This document shows, one piece after another, positions 1 to 11,870 of a stretch of 54,920 nt of DNA. Both the position numbers and the translations under genes were made by a program. The DNA lies in contig NW_019775637.1 of the NCBI RefSeq assembly GCF_001039355.2, positions 71,455 to 126,374 of the forward strand, read 5' to 3'. Below the pieces are notes generated by a model. That model was not told the origin of the DNA. It was given only the letters and a program-made list of their open reading frames with translations, and searched no databases. Each line of letters opens with the position of its first letter. Within the stretch, counting starts at the first letter, position 1. Source of the stretch: Lingula anatina. Its lineage: Eukaryota > Brachiopoda > Lingulata > Lingulida > Lingulidae.

Positions 1-48
1 ACGGGAGTACGTGTCAGTGGCGAGGACAGTTGACACGCAGCGTTTAAA

Positions 49-159
49 ATGGGCGACAGACTACATTATCTTGTGCTGGCACTGTGTGCTTACGTGATTT
101 GTTGCCACCAAGGTAAGATTTACATCTAATATGTTGGGTATTTACGTAATATTAACAAT

Positions 160-215
<56 letters not shown>

Positions 216-1703
216 AGTCCCCCCAAGGTCATCGCATGTATAGTCAGGAGTTTATTTTTAGGGGTGGTATAGGGACAGGGGGGTCTTACCCCCCCTCCCC
301 CCATAAAAATGAAAAATTATCGAGGGCAGACTGTATTATTTTATACAGATTTCAAACTACAAAACAAATTCTCTTACAGTGCTTTCTAGTACGGTTACAA
401 AATCTCTACAGACTTATGTTCAAGCAGGATCACAAACCACGTTGACATATCAATGGACACCACCAGCTGGGGTTGATCTTCTTAGAATAAACTGGAAACA
501 AGGTTCTACAGTGATAGCAACTGCCACAACACCTAACTTTACACCACAATATCCTGACACAAATGTAAAGGACCGTGTAACACTGGGCAGTCTTACCTCC
601 TCCAGTACCAGAACATCAATTACATTAACAAGATTACAGTGTCCAGGTGATATAGCAGAGTATACCTGTGAGGTGGTTACTTCTGCACTGCATGACAGCA
701 CTGGAACAGCAAGTTTCAACGTTAATCTATTTGGTAAGTGCCATATAGAATAATAAAACTGCGTATTTACTTTGACCAGGACCAGAAAGATTAAGATAAT
801 TTTTTATTCACATAAGCAATTTTGATTCCATTTAGATGAACTAAAATATGCATATAATAAACTAATTTTTTTATACAAAAGTCGACCAGATGTCACCACA
901 TAGTTTCAAATAGTATAACTTAGAGAAATGCCAAAAGTCATCGTATTACCCGATAAAAGAAATGGAGTTTCCTGCTTGCTTGCTGAGCTGTATGTAAATG
1001 GGGCAGATAAGTAAGACAAATTATAAGTCGGTCAAATTTACGACCAAAAAATTTAAAGAGGTGTCAATTTAAAGCTATTTTATGGCTTATCGATTGATTA
1101 ATTCGGTTTATATATTGGCATGTCAACTTTATTTGATTTGTATAAGAAACTAGTGGGGGTGGTTTATATATAGTGTACTGACTTGGATTCCATCGATGTT
1201 CGGTTCATATTTTACCTCTAAGTTTAATTTTGGGTTTTAGTGATATGTTATGCATAAAGTATAATGAAGCATTATTAGCGTATCTGTTCGTTTGTAATAC
1301 TTACATCTTTAACATTGCTTGTCTCTAAAACTCGCTGCAGAGTTCCTTGGAAACGACATCACAATCACATCTTCACCAAGTCAGCTGAAAGCAGGACAGC
1401 ATGCCTCCCTGACTTGTACAGCCAGTAATATTGGGCGACCGCCAGGCATCATGAAGTGGTACAAAGGCTATCAAGAAATCACCACTGGATTTACTCAGCA
1501 GACAAGTATCAATAGTGATGGTTGTACCTATAATGGAGTTAGTATTCTGAGTATTACACCGACATCCCAGGATAATGGAGTTATGTATACATGTGTTGTT
1601 GAACCAAACTCTGCAGTGAGTGGAGACTCCCCAAAGCAAGGAAGGTACACACTGGATGTACAATGTAAGGATTTTGTCATGGCTTAGAATTTGTGTTATT
1701 GTA

Positions 1704-1751
<48 letters not shown>

Positions 1752-2023
1752 CAATTCTGTGAACAGTTTCGGTTATGGTATACTTTTGTGATTAAGAGAA
1801 AAGAAGTGAAATTTCTAAAAAAACGGTTCCTTTTCATAAAAATCTCAATGATTTCTTCTCTCATGATGACCTAATGACTAAAATGATTTTGTCAAGAATG
1901 AAAGTCGTGTGGGTTATTAGACGTAAATACACGGTGTATTGAGCCATTTTATCTTGCTGATCTTTCCTTTTACAGAGAAAACTACCACGGCATCAACATC
2001 CACGACCACAGTCACACCTGACG
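49..2023 (+). CDS. Two-Ig-domain secreted or membrane protein, exons 1-4
   Basis: Exons read as 49-112, 380-733, 1341-1664 and 1976-2023, all with GT-AG borders and phase-1 junctions, the usual arrangement for Ig-domain exons. Exon 1 starts with ATG and encodes a hydrophobic signal peptide (MGDRLHYLVLALCAYVICC). Exon 2 is one Ig-like domain ending in the F-strand motif DIAEYTCEV. Its expected B-strand Cys is replaced (TLTYQW), and an extra Cys lies nine residues before the F-strand Cys. Exon 3 is a second Ig domain with SLTCTAS, core KWYKG and a VMYTCVV F strand. Exon 4 is a short Thr/Ser-rich linker (KTTTASTSTTT). Joining exon 3 to exon 4 makes a TAG at the junction, whereas exon 2 to exon 4 stays open. 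The role is probably cell-surface recognition or adhesion. No transmembrane exon is visible before the convergent zinc-finger gene. Confidence 0.7.
164..213. repeat. (CT)n microsatellite
   Basis: About 25 uninterrupted CT units in intron 1 of the Ig-domain gene. They produce a spurious Ser/Leu open frame. Confidence 0.95.
1706..1749. repeat. (AT)n microsatellite
   Basis: About 22 AT units in the intron after Ig exon 3. Confidence 0.95.
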
Positions 2024-3566
2024 GTATAGAACTATGATTCAGCTAGTCAAATCCTAATTTCAAGAGGGAAATATTAGTGTGATTTTTTACAGCATTTTAT
2101 AGCCTCGTTACCATATGATAAAATGTTGATCTTGATGAGAGATGTAATTTTAGGGATTTTTTTAAATAATGGACAGAAATTATGAAATCCTTGAAAAGAA
2201 TACATTTTCATTATTATTCTCAGCTTGTAAAATATATAAATGCACACCACAGGGGTCCCTGCTCCTGTGTTGCCCCCGTTGTAAAAGGCTTTTTTTTTTT
2301 TTTTTTTTCAAATAAATGTCTTACTATTATTATTATACCTGGCAACCTTAATCCTCAACTTAACAGATATTTTTTTTAAAGATGGGACATGTCATACAGT
2401 TAAAGTTACCCAAGGGGTTGAAATCACACAATTTAGATTAACTCTCTCATTGTTGTTAGGTATGGTAAAGGCATTTGATTAAGTTTGGCATTAAGGCCTA
2501 AAGCAAACTATGTTATTGTTTAAATCAGCGTATGTGAAAAGGTTTGAAATGTAATATTATTTATACAGGAGGCTAAACAAATAAATGACATGCATGGTAT
2601 AATTATCATGTTATTCTTTATTTCTCTTTCACTAATTTAACTTTATTTCAACTTCATAGCTAGATTGCTTCCATTGTCCAGCCTTTTGAAAAGTCGCAGA
2701 GTGGCACTATTATATTTTTGACGTGACAGTATGTTTATATCTGCATTATCTAACTGGAAAAGGGAAAACTCCTAACAAACTTATTATTCTAAGAAGTACA
2801 CAAAGAAATGTACACAATCTATAATATGTGCCACTGAGTATCACTTACAGATGATAAAAAATGCTGCCTTTTTCAATTTTCTCAAACCAATTGACTTACT
2901 ATCATAAAGCGAATTAAATAATTAGATATCACAATTATAAGTTGAAGTACATAAATATTATAGCTCTGAAAAACAGCATGAACAAAAATGCTGGATGTTG
3001 ACAGAAATGATCCTAAGTACAGGTTATATCATGGTAAAAGATTACTTTCCATGGAAAGGTTTGCATCTGAGCTGACAATTATACCATTATTATTAATCCA
3101 AGAGCATAAAACGCACAGCAAAATTTCAAGAACTTCAGCTCAATCTCATTACATGCTGCTGTAAAATAAATAGATATATAAATGAAAAAATTATTACAAT
3201 AAATTTTCCATTCAATAATTATGCATGGGGTATGATGCTCCATGTGTTACAGCTTAAAAATCCTAAAATGTTTATAATTCCATTTAATTATTTGAGATAT
3301 GATCTCAATTCATTTTGTGCTCATTACAAAGTTCTTTTTACAGATCTGCAGACATTTTTAATAAGAAAATAATACTACATTTAAAATACTGATATTTGGG
3401 GGCAGAAAAATATTTCAGACTCGATAAATAAATTTGCTTTCACCAAGAATGTTGCAGGCGTTGCAAATAACATCTGTTTGGTAACCAGGTAGTATTATGG
3501 TGAACGAGAAATCAAACTTGAAAATGTAGCTCAGTTAACAAAACCCCTGGATGCAAAATGACACCA
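2024..3566. other. Convergent intergenic or 3' UTR zone
   Basis: AT-rich DNA between the Ig gene (+) and the last exon of the zinc-finger gene (-). The first 70 bases match a dispersed repeat also seen at 4.3 kb and 37.4 kb (an aactatgattcagctagt-like core). AATAAA occurs on + near 2311 and 2577, and on - (TTTATT on +) near 2616 and 2643. Both transcripts could therefore end around 2.3-2.65 kb, leaving a 3' UTR of about 0.9 kb on the zinc-finger gene. No coding exon was found. Confidence 0.4.
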
Positions 3567-6500
3567 TCATTTACACTTCCCTTTACTTTTTGTCCTGGAC
3601 TTGGTGCGATCTGAAGCTTTTACCCCCTTCTTCAAACTGTGAGATCTTTTCTTAAAAGCAGAATCATTTTTATTTTTAGAAGTACTGGTGGAACTTCTTT
3701 TTGTTGGATTAGATTTTTTCACAGAGGAATTGTGAGATGTCTTCTGATGAAGTGGACCAGATTTCTTTGTAGAAAGGCTGCCAGGTGTGTGACCGTCAGA
3801 TTTATCAGCTCTCTCTAAACCAGGGGACTTCTCGTTAAAACTGTTCTCTGTTTTCTTGTCACTAGTGGTGTCAGCTTCACTGCTGAGGTCAGAGATCTTC
3901 CTGAATGGCTCACTTTTAAACAAGTTCCGTCCACACACCTTAAAAATATGTCAATTTATATAAATAAATAATAATCATAATCATAATAATAATAATAATA
4001 CCACAGATTGAGATAAATGCCCATAAATAACATACCTATAAACTAGGAAATACTACCAAAAGAGAATTAACATCTTTTCAAAATTTTCCTTTGAATTATC
4101 CTAATTGTAAATTAATTTGGTGATGTATATTTATCACAAAAATGGTATAAGTTTATTAGTAATAAACTTATACCATTTTTGTGATAAATATACATCACCA
4201 AATTATAATAAATTCTCATGAACTCTTACACATATGCCTGCTTTCAAACACATACTATTACTGAGGGGCAGATCCAAGATTACTTGAAGAGGGAGTCCGC
4301 AGATGCAAAGCACCTTCCCCTGGCATGGGGTTTAGGGCCCTGAAGGGCGAACAGTGCTATTTGGTATGGTTAAAAACTATGATTCAGCTAGTTAAAATTC
4401 TAATTTCAAGAGGGCCATTGGTGTGATTTTTTTTAGAAATCGAAGGGAGGGGGGGGGGGGGTCAGGACCCCCCCTGACCTCTCCCCCTTTAACCTGCCAC
4501 TGTTACCTTCTGGTAGTGGGACTGGGCATCACTCTGCCGGTAAAAGAAGGCATTGCAGTAGTCCACGGGGCACATGTAGTTCCTGCAATGATCCTTAGTC
4601 TTTGGGTCCTTCTTGCTCAAGATGTCCCGGGCTGCAATGTCTTTAGTGTCTGGGTGATCTTTAAGAATGTGGAGCTTCACATCTAGAAAATGGGAGCATT
4701 TGAAAAATATGTCACAAGGGAATGAGAATATGAAAGTATACAATGTAAGTAAATAAACAAATGTATTATAAATCTTTCAGAAATTATTTAATATCAAATA
4801 TTTTTTTAATACAATGCAAGTAAATAAACAAATATATAATAAATTTCTTAGAAATTATTTTAATATCTAATGTTTTTCTGAGAATAAACATTTTTCTAAG
4901 TATCATAAATGTACCATCCAACTTTTGGTTGCAAATAATAATTATTATTAAATAAGCAAAAAATAAAAATCCTGGAAATTGCAGCAATTTACCAATGATC
5001 ACCAATGGTCAAAAGCAGATAATTATGACCTATAAACTCATCCTCACATCAACAAAAAGAGAGAGGCAAATCCAACTCTTCAATAAGCAATGACAAATGG
5101 ACTAGTTGAGCTTCTTTTGACAAAATGTCCAGATTACAAAAAGAGTTGAGTTTCATTCTCATCCTTGAACATACTTTAAATACATGTATATCAAAATGGA
5201 CTCTGGGGTAGCGCTAGCAACTTTTTTCGCTTAGCCAAATCACCACTTTTTGTCAATTTGTTATCCAAATGGTGTTAATTTGACTAAAATGAGCCAAATC
5301 AAACCCTTTTTGTTCAGCCAATTTAAGTCAGTTTTAGCATTTGGCTAAACTGGCGAGTGTTAGCGCTACCCTAGGGACCTTATTTCAGTCTTATTCTCAC
5401 CACGTAAGTTCTCAGCCTGGAATGCAGGTGACCCTGGGCATTTCATACACTCCCACAAGTGTTTACTGGTATCTACGTGCTTTTCTCTGGGGACTTTCCT
5501 CTCCTGGTATATAGGCACTGATGAACCACTGTGCCCGTCTGATGCTTCAGTCTCAGCAACCCCTAGCTTTGTCTCTTCTGGCTTCTTTATTTCTGTTGTG
5601 TTTGAATTGGAAGAGTGGGAAGCAACAGTCTTTGGAGTTTTGTTGTCAGCTTGAGGTAGTGTAGAGGTACTTGTAGTACCAAGTTTGTGATGTCTACTAT
5701 TGACAAAGGATTTTGACCTACTCTTATCGAAGAGATGTTTTTTGGGTTTTCTTTTCTTCAATGGGGAAGGTACATAAGTTTCATCATCCAATGAATCAGA
5801 GTCGGAGAAATCTGAGGGTGGATTATTTTGGATAGAGCCATCCTTACTCCAATTCGAGGCATCATCACTGTCTGCGCCATCCTGGTTTTCTTCACAGTCC
5901 ATGTGTACTTTAGCCATGAGACTTTCTTCACCTGCCTCTGACTCACACTTAAGCCTTTTTGTTTGCTTTTCAGGCAGTTCTTCATCTCTTCCAGGTGAAT
6001 GAGTTCTTTTCAGTACTCTTTCATTTGAACCGCTAGACGCCCCACTTTGAGGCATGATCTTTTGGGTTTGTTCCATATCAAACACAGTGCCAAATTTCTC
6101 CAAATTTTCACAAGATTTTATATGGCATGCCAATTTGTCTGCTGCCCCCTTCTTTCCTAAGACACGGAAAAAACATTCCTTCCCAGGGCAAAACCTGAGA
6201 AGAACAGCATCCCTTGCCTTAAGAGAGAACCACCCAAAGATTGTACTGGATGAAGAATGGCTCTGGGCAGTATGCGACTTGATTCCTTGAACACTTGTGA
6301 ATTCTTCCTTACAAAACACACAGCGCACTTTGAAAGGGTAATAGTGTGTTACAAGCCTTCCCATGGGTGATCTGCCTTCTACATAAGTCAACAGGCTCTC
6401 TGCAGTGTCTTCCCAACTGTCCACAGTGTGAAGTTCTCCCGCTACAGGTCTTGCAGGAACTGATTTCTCCCCCCTGGGGTCAGCTGGTGGACCACCATTC

Positions 6501-9500
6501 ACCAAACTCCCAGAAGACACCTGTGTAGCCTCTGGTGTATTTGGAGAGGAACTCTGTACATCTGCACCACCTTTATAAAGGGTATTCCAATCTGTTCTAC
6601 TGCTACCAGACTCACACTTGTGTGTTATCAATGGCTCCTGCTTAAGAGATACAGATGTGGAGTCGTTTGAACTGTCGTCATTTGAAATCACTTCAACCTC
6701 TTCAACGCCAAGTGAGGAGTAAGAACTAGTCCTTTGTGATGAAGCCACTGTCATAGTCATGGCTGTCAAGTCTAATCTTTCCAACAGGACTACAGGATTT
6801 AGGTTTATGTTCCCTCTTACCACATCATCTGCTGATTTTTTCATCGTGCTGGTTCCCATTTCTATTGATTGTACTTCATCAAGGGGATTTAGGATGTTCT
6901 CCTCCTGTTCTGTTGTGCCTGTTTCTATACCAGTATCCTGTATACTTTCTGGTGTTTGTGTTTCCTTTTGGCCTGCAACCATGGGCTCCAATGAAACTTC
7001 TGGAATGGCAGCAGTGGCATTATAATCCACTGGTTCTGTCTTTACTTTAACAGCAACTGGCTCTACATCCTCAATGCCATTGTCAGGCTCAACTGGTTCA
7101 GTTTTCCCTTCCTCATTTCCTTGAACTCTTTCTGCAGCATCTGCATCAGGATCTCCTGGTTCACTTTTAACTTTCACCAAATCTGTTTCCATTTGCTCTG
7201 TCTTGGTCCTAGTTGCTGGGCATGCGATGTTTGTGGTGGTAGCAGCAGCAAGACCAGCATGCCCGTGTACCTCAGAGGCATGGTAGTGCAGCATGATCCT
7301 CAGCGAAAACCTCTTGTTACACCGTGGACATGTAAAAGGCTGGTGTTTTGAGCGGACGTGCTCCTCCATCTCCCGCAGCACTCTGGTCTGATAGGGACAA
7401 AAGTTACACCAGAACATCCCTTGAGAGGTAGACATAAGAAACAGCTTTACCTTTGATGAGGGCTTGGATGATACTGATTGCCCCGGCTGTCCCACAGTGC
7501 CCTTGGAACCCTGAGGATCAAAGCTTTTGCCAGTTGGCAATTCACTCTCTTGGTTATCCCTACACTGGGCACCTGACATTTTATGTGACATGGAAATACC
7601 AGTCTGAGGGTTAGTGCTTGCTGGCATGAAAATTCCTGAGTTTGTGCTACCCGACATCGGTGTGCAAGAATTTGTGCTAGCAGGTGCTTCAATTTGTTGC
7701 TTCCTTAAACTCTGCCTTGGCAAAGTCTGGGTCTCCACACTTCTCACTGGTTGTGAAGAATTCAAACTGGAGGACTGCACCTGCACCACTGGTACTGGTG
7801 CAGTGGACTGCGTAGGTTTGGGCTTTATCGGCACTGGTAGTACTGTCTTAGCAGATTGTGCAGATTGTGCAGGCTTCAGCTTAGGCTGAAATTGCATTGG
7901 TTGTACTGGCAGAGCAGATTGTGAAGGCTTAGGCTGAATTTGCACTGGTTGTACTGGTGGAGCAGATTGTGAAGGCTTAGGCTGAATTTGCATTGGTTGT
8001 ACTGGCGCAGCAGATTGTGTAGGCTTAGGCTGAATTTGCATTGGTTGTACTTGTGTAACAGATTGTGTCTGCTTAGGCTGAATTTGTAGTGGTGCAGCAG
8101 ACTGTGTAGGCTTAGGCTGAATTTGTACTGGTTGCACTGGTGCAACAAATTTTGGAGGGTTTGACTGCACATGGGGAGTCTGTATTGGAAAACTTGTCTT
8201 GTAAGTATTGGACTGAACCTGCCCTGCAGGGAGTGGGGCAGTGATCTGCACAGGAGGGTTCACAGAAAGGGGAAGCACTGGCACAGCTGATACTGGAGCA
8301 GTCAAATTCCAAGAGCCAGNAGACACCTGTGTAGCCTCTGGTGTATTTGGAGAGGAACTCTGTACATCTGCACCACCTTTATAAAGGGTATTCCAATCTG
8401 TTCTACTGCTACCAGACTCACACTTGTGTGTTATCAATGGCTCCTGCTTAAGAGATACAGATGTGGAGTCGTTTGAACTGTCGTCATTTGAAATCACTTC
8501 AACCTCTTCAACGCCAAGTGAGGAGTAAGAACTAGTCCTTTGTGATGAAGCCACTGTCATAGTCATGGCTGTCAAGTCTAATCTTTCCAACAGGACTACA
8601 GGATTTAGGTTTATGTTCCCTCTTACCACATCATCTGCTGATTTTTTCATCGTGCTGGTTCCCATTTCTATTGATTGTACTTCATCAAGGGGATTTAGGA
8701 TGTTCTCCTCCTGTTCTGTTGTGCCTGTTTCTATACCAGTATCCTGTATACTTTCTGGTGTTTGTGTTTCCTTTTGGCCTGCAACCATGGGCTCCAATGA
8801 AACTTCTGGAATGGCAGCAGTGGCATTATAATCCACTGGTTCTGTCTTTACTTTAACAGCAACTGGCTCTACATCCTCAATGCCATTGTCAGGCTCAACT
8901 GGTTCAGTTTTCCCTTCCTCATTTCCTTGAACTCTTTCTGCAGCATCTGCATCAGGATCTGCTGGTTCACTTTTAACTTTCACCAAACCCATTTCCATCT
9001 GCTCCGTCTTGGTCCTAGTTGCTGGACATGTGATATTTGTGGTGGTAGCAGCAGCAAGACCAGCATGTCCGTGTACCTCAGAGGCATGGTAGTGCAACAT
9101 GATCCTCAGCGCAAACCTCTTGTTACACCGTGGACATGTAAAAGGCTGGTGTTTTGAGCGGACGTGCTCCTCCATCTCCCGCAGCACTCTGGTCTGATAG
9201 GGACAAAAGTTACACCAGAACATACCTTGAGAGGTAGACATAAGAAACAGCTTTACCTTTGATGAGGGCTTGGATGATACCGATTGCCCCAGCTGTCCCG
9301 CAGTGCCCTTGGAACCCTGAGGATCAAAGCTTTTGCCAGTTGGCAATTCACTCTCTTGGTTATCCCTACACTGGGCACCTGAAGTTTTATGTGACATAGA
9401 AATACCAGTCGGAGGGTTTGTGCTTGCTGGCGTGGAAATTCCTAAGTTTGTGCTACCTGACATCGGTGTGCAGGAATTTGTGCTAGCAAGTGCTTCAATT

Positions 9501-11058
9501 TGTTGCTTCCTCATCCTCTGCCTTGGCAAAGTCTGGGTCTCCACACTTCTCACTGTTTGTGAAGAATTCAAACTGGAGGACTGCATCTGCACTGCTGGTA
9601 CTGGTACAGTGAACTGCGTAGGTTTGGGCCTTATCGGCACTGGTAGTACTGTCTTAGCAGATTGTGCAGGCTTAGGCTGAAATTGCATTGGTTGTACTGG
9701 CGGAGCAGATTGTGAAGGCTTAGGCTGAATTTGCATTGGTTGTACTTGTGTAACAGATTGTGTCTGCTTAGGCTGAATTTGTAGTGGTGCAGCAGACTGT
9801 GTAGGCTTAGGCTGAATTTGTACTGGTTGCACTGGTGCAACAAATTTTGGAGGGTTTGACTGCACATGGGGAGTCTGCATTGGAAAACTTGTCTTGTAAG
9901 TATTGGACTGAACCTGCCCTGCAGGGAGTGGGGCAGTGATCTGCACAGGAGGGTTCACAGAAAGGGGAAGCTCTGGCACAGCTGATACTGGAGCAGTCAA
10001 ATTCCAAGAGCCAGGATACATCTGGATTGGATAATTGGAGGAGCTTGGTTGCATTTGTACAGTTTCATTAGGCAGTCCTGAACTCGTAGAATTCTGCTGC
10101 ATTTGCCCCATGCTGTCTGGCACCATTAAGTTCGTAGGGTTCTGGGAAGTACTGAAGGATTGCAGGGGCATGCTGGGATTCCCTGCTGCTGGCAAATACT
10201 GCAATGGCACCATCACATAATCTGGAACCTGAGGAAAAAAGACTAATTATTCAGAATTTTCAAATGCAGGGCTTGACACCAACTTTTTTTCTCCACTGTG
10301 CCCTTTGGGCCAGTGAGGTCTGGTAAATATAACAAGGGTTACTTGGCGCATTAGATATAACTTGTCTTTTGGGACAGTAACCCCTGTGATTCCCCTGTCC
10401 CATTCAACAATATAGTTTCTGACATGAAGCCAACTTTAAATTTCAAGTAAAAATAAAACTTTATCTTCTGAATTGCCACCTTCAAAATTACTTAAAATGT
10501 GTTTTGTTGCAGGTAGTGGTGAGAGATTAATAATTTAGGTTGTTTGAAAATATTGATCAGTTACAATATCATATGTCACTTCATAACATCTATAACTAAT
10601 GAAATAACAATCACAACAAACAGTAGAGTCAATGTTACACAATCTCCCCACTTTATAAACATTTTTGCATCTCTGGGTGCATTTCCAATAAAATTAATGT
10701 ACTCGGTACACTGTTCCAGCTCTGTGGGGACACTTGCTTAAGCAGGTTGGGTAACTAGATAGTGTGCCCTCAGTTTCCGCAAGCTTTTTCACGAATGCAC
10801 ACTAAAGTTTATCACCCCAAACTGCTCATTCAGTTAATCATATTGCATTCAGCAAGAGTCCCCACAGAGGTGGATCCATCTACATACTAGTAGTGCGATA
10901 GATTCACTGAGGGGCTGCTTTTTTTACTTATATATATATATATGAAAAACTAGATTCAAAATTTCTTTGAAATAAGAAATTATTTTCAAGACAAACCTGA
11001 TAACTCATCACTGGTATGTTCTGTGCAAGTACTTCTTGCATCACTCCATTATTATACT
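3567..11058 (-). CDS. Large multi-C2H2 zinc-finger nuclear protein
   Basis: Minus-strand exons in transcript order: 11058-10997, 10228-5401, 4682-4507 and 3938-3567. Junction phases agree (0, 1, 0). The first coding exon was not found; it should lie right of 11058. The giant exon has a Gln/Pro-rich N-terminal part with VQPMQIQPKP-type repeats and paired fingers (FWCNFC..H-x4-H, then FTCPRC..H-x4-H) that occur twice because of an internal duplication. It also has repeated SUMO-consensus sites (VKSEP, VKTEP, LKQEP), another C2H2 (VRCVFC..H-x4-H) and a Cys/His cluster (CPGKEC..CHIKSC). The next exon junction completes a finger starting CMKC and ending HILKDH. The last junction completes a CPVDYC..H-x4-C finger. 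The tail is Lys/Ser-rich and basic. Likely a chromatin or transcription regulator. I do not recognise the family member. The duplication with an N at 8320 makes the stated length unreliable. Confidence 0.75.
4113..4205. repeat. Perfect palindrome, 46-bp arms, 1-nt centre
   Basis: Positions 4113-4158 are the exact reverse complement of 4160-4205, with a single G at 4159 between them. It lies in the intron between the last two exons of the zinc-finger gene. A transcript of either strand would fold into a 46-bp hairpin with essentially no loop. Confidence 0.95.
4260..4500 (+). repeat. Dispersed interspersed repeat, copy 1
   Basis: Matches the reverse complement of about 37360-37640 along most of its length: a gatccaag/gatccagg start, a tggtatggtt..aactatgat core, aattctaatttcaag, then a polyG/polyC segment ending near cctgccact. 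A partial copy lies at 2027-2095. It ends only a few bases from the splice donor of the 4507-4682 zinc-finger exon. Confidence 0.7.
5203..5374. mobile_element. MITE family A, copy 1
   Basis: A 172-bp non-coding element with inverted ends ctggggtagcgcta and its near-complement tagcgctaccctag. It is flanked by GGACT / GGACC, consistent with a 5-bp target duplication. A second copy is at 54343-54509. It lies in the intron left of the giant zinc-finger exon. No transposase is encoded. Confidence 0.8.
6510..10013 (-). repeat. 1.7-1.8 kb direct duplication around a single N, probable allele join
   Basis: 8321-10013 and about 6510-8319 are near-identical copies. The offset is 1806 bases in the left part and 1695 in the right, the difference being extra 15-19-residue VQP..IQPKP repeat units in the left copy. 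The N at 8320 sits exactly where one copy ends and the other begins. Left of it the sequence matches 10013, and right of it the sequence matches about 6510. Both offsets are multiples of three, so the frame stays open. Confidence 0.8.
10229..10996. other. Zinc-finger gene intron with dispersed repeat
   Basis: Non-coding. About 10829-10900 holds a short conserved core (attgcattcagc, agagtc) shared with 19437 and 54668. I see no exon on either strand. Confidence 0.4.
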
Positions 11059-11594
11059 CTGGAAAAATAAAACATGAGAGTTTTAGAAAGAAAAAAAAAA
11101 AGCCTTCCTCCCCACCCACCCCCAAAAAATACCGCTCATGAATTTTGTTAGTTGCAACAGCTGCAATCAACCTTGAGTCGGTTTTCAATCTTCAACATCT
11201 CTCAGCCAATCATGACACAGCATTTTTTCACACCCTGTTCTTTACGCCTTTTTTTCTTGGAGAGACTGAATAAGAACAATGGTCAGGGCAGACATGGCGA
11301 GTATTTTTTTTTAATTTAAAAATAGATAAAAGGATATTGTGGAGGTCATAAACTTTTGTATAAATATTTAGATGAAACATGTTGAATATTTATTACAGAC
11401 TTGATACCTTAGCATATAATCCCATTTAAACTTGTGCTACTAATGTGTAACTGTAGGAAGCCCCAGAACTGTGATTACACCAAGAAGGACCCAATCAATG
11501 AATTGCTGACTGACATATAATTGATAAACTAATGTGTAAAATCTGGGGGTGGGGGTTGGTAAGTAACTGACCATTCATTGAAGCACATAGACCC

Positions 11595-11750
11595 CATTCC
11601 CAGAGATTAGATCGATCTACTTTAGATTGACCTAACTCCCTGGGGTTTCACGCTAAATAGCTGTCAGCCGAGCGGGCAGGAAAGTTAATTACCCCCTTAA
11701 AGCTTGTTGTAGGCGGGACGGACATTTAAGCCGGTGTACCATGAAAATCT
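11595..11750. mobile_element. MITE family B, copy 1 (right end lost)
   Basis: Closely matches 15820-16024: inverted-end sequence ccagagattagatcgatc, then cctaactccctgggg, cacgctaaatagctgtcagcc and ggcggga-like blocks. The right terminal repeat seen in copy 2 is missing here. Confidence 0.7.
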
Positions 11751-11870
11751 GACTCCCCTAAAATGTGACTCCCCAGTCAGATTTTCATTATGAAAATGTG
11801 ACTCCCCAGTCAGATTTTCATAATGAAAATGTGACTCCCCCTATGAAATTTTGACTCCCCCCAAAAAACA
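11741..11870. repeat. Short nested tandem/inverted repeat (gactcccc motif)
   Basis: The motifs gactcccc and cagattttcat / atgaaaat alternate several times in both orientations within 130 bases. The run directly follows the truncated MITE B copy. Confidence 0.6.

Noticed and set aside
131-445. Ser/Leu-rich frame on +
   Set aside because: Created by the (CT)n microsatellite in intron 1. Its end overlaps the Ig exon in another frame.
6759-7025. 88-aa frame on +, repeated identically at 8565-8831
   Set aside because: Antisense shadow of the zinc-finger exon. Its repetition only reflects the duplicated segment.
7876-8172. Leu/His/Asn/Gln-rich minus-strand frame
   Set aside because: Out-of-frame reading of the Gln/Pro repeat region of the zinc-finger exon.
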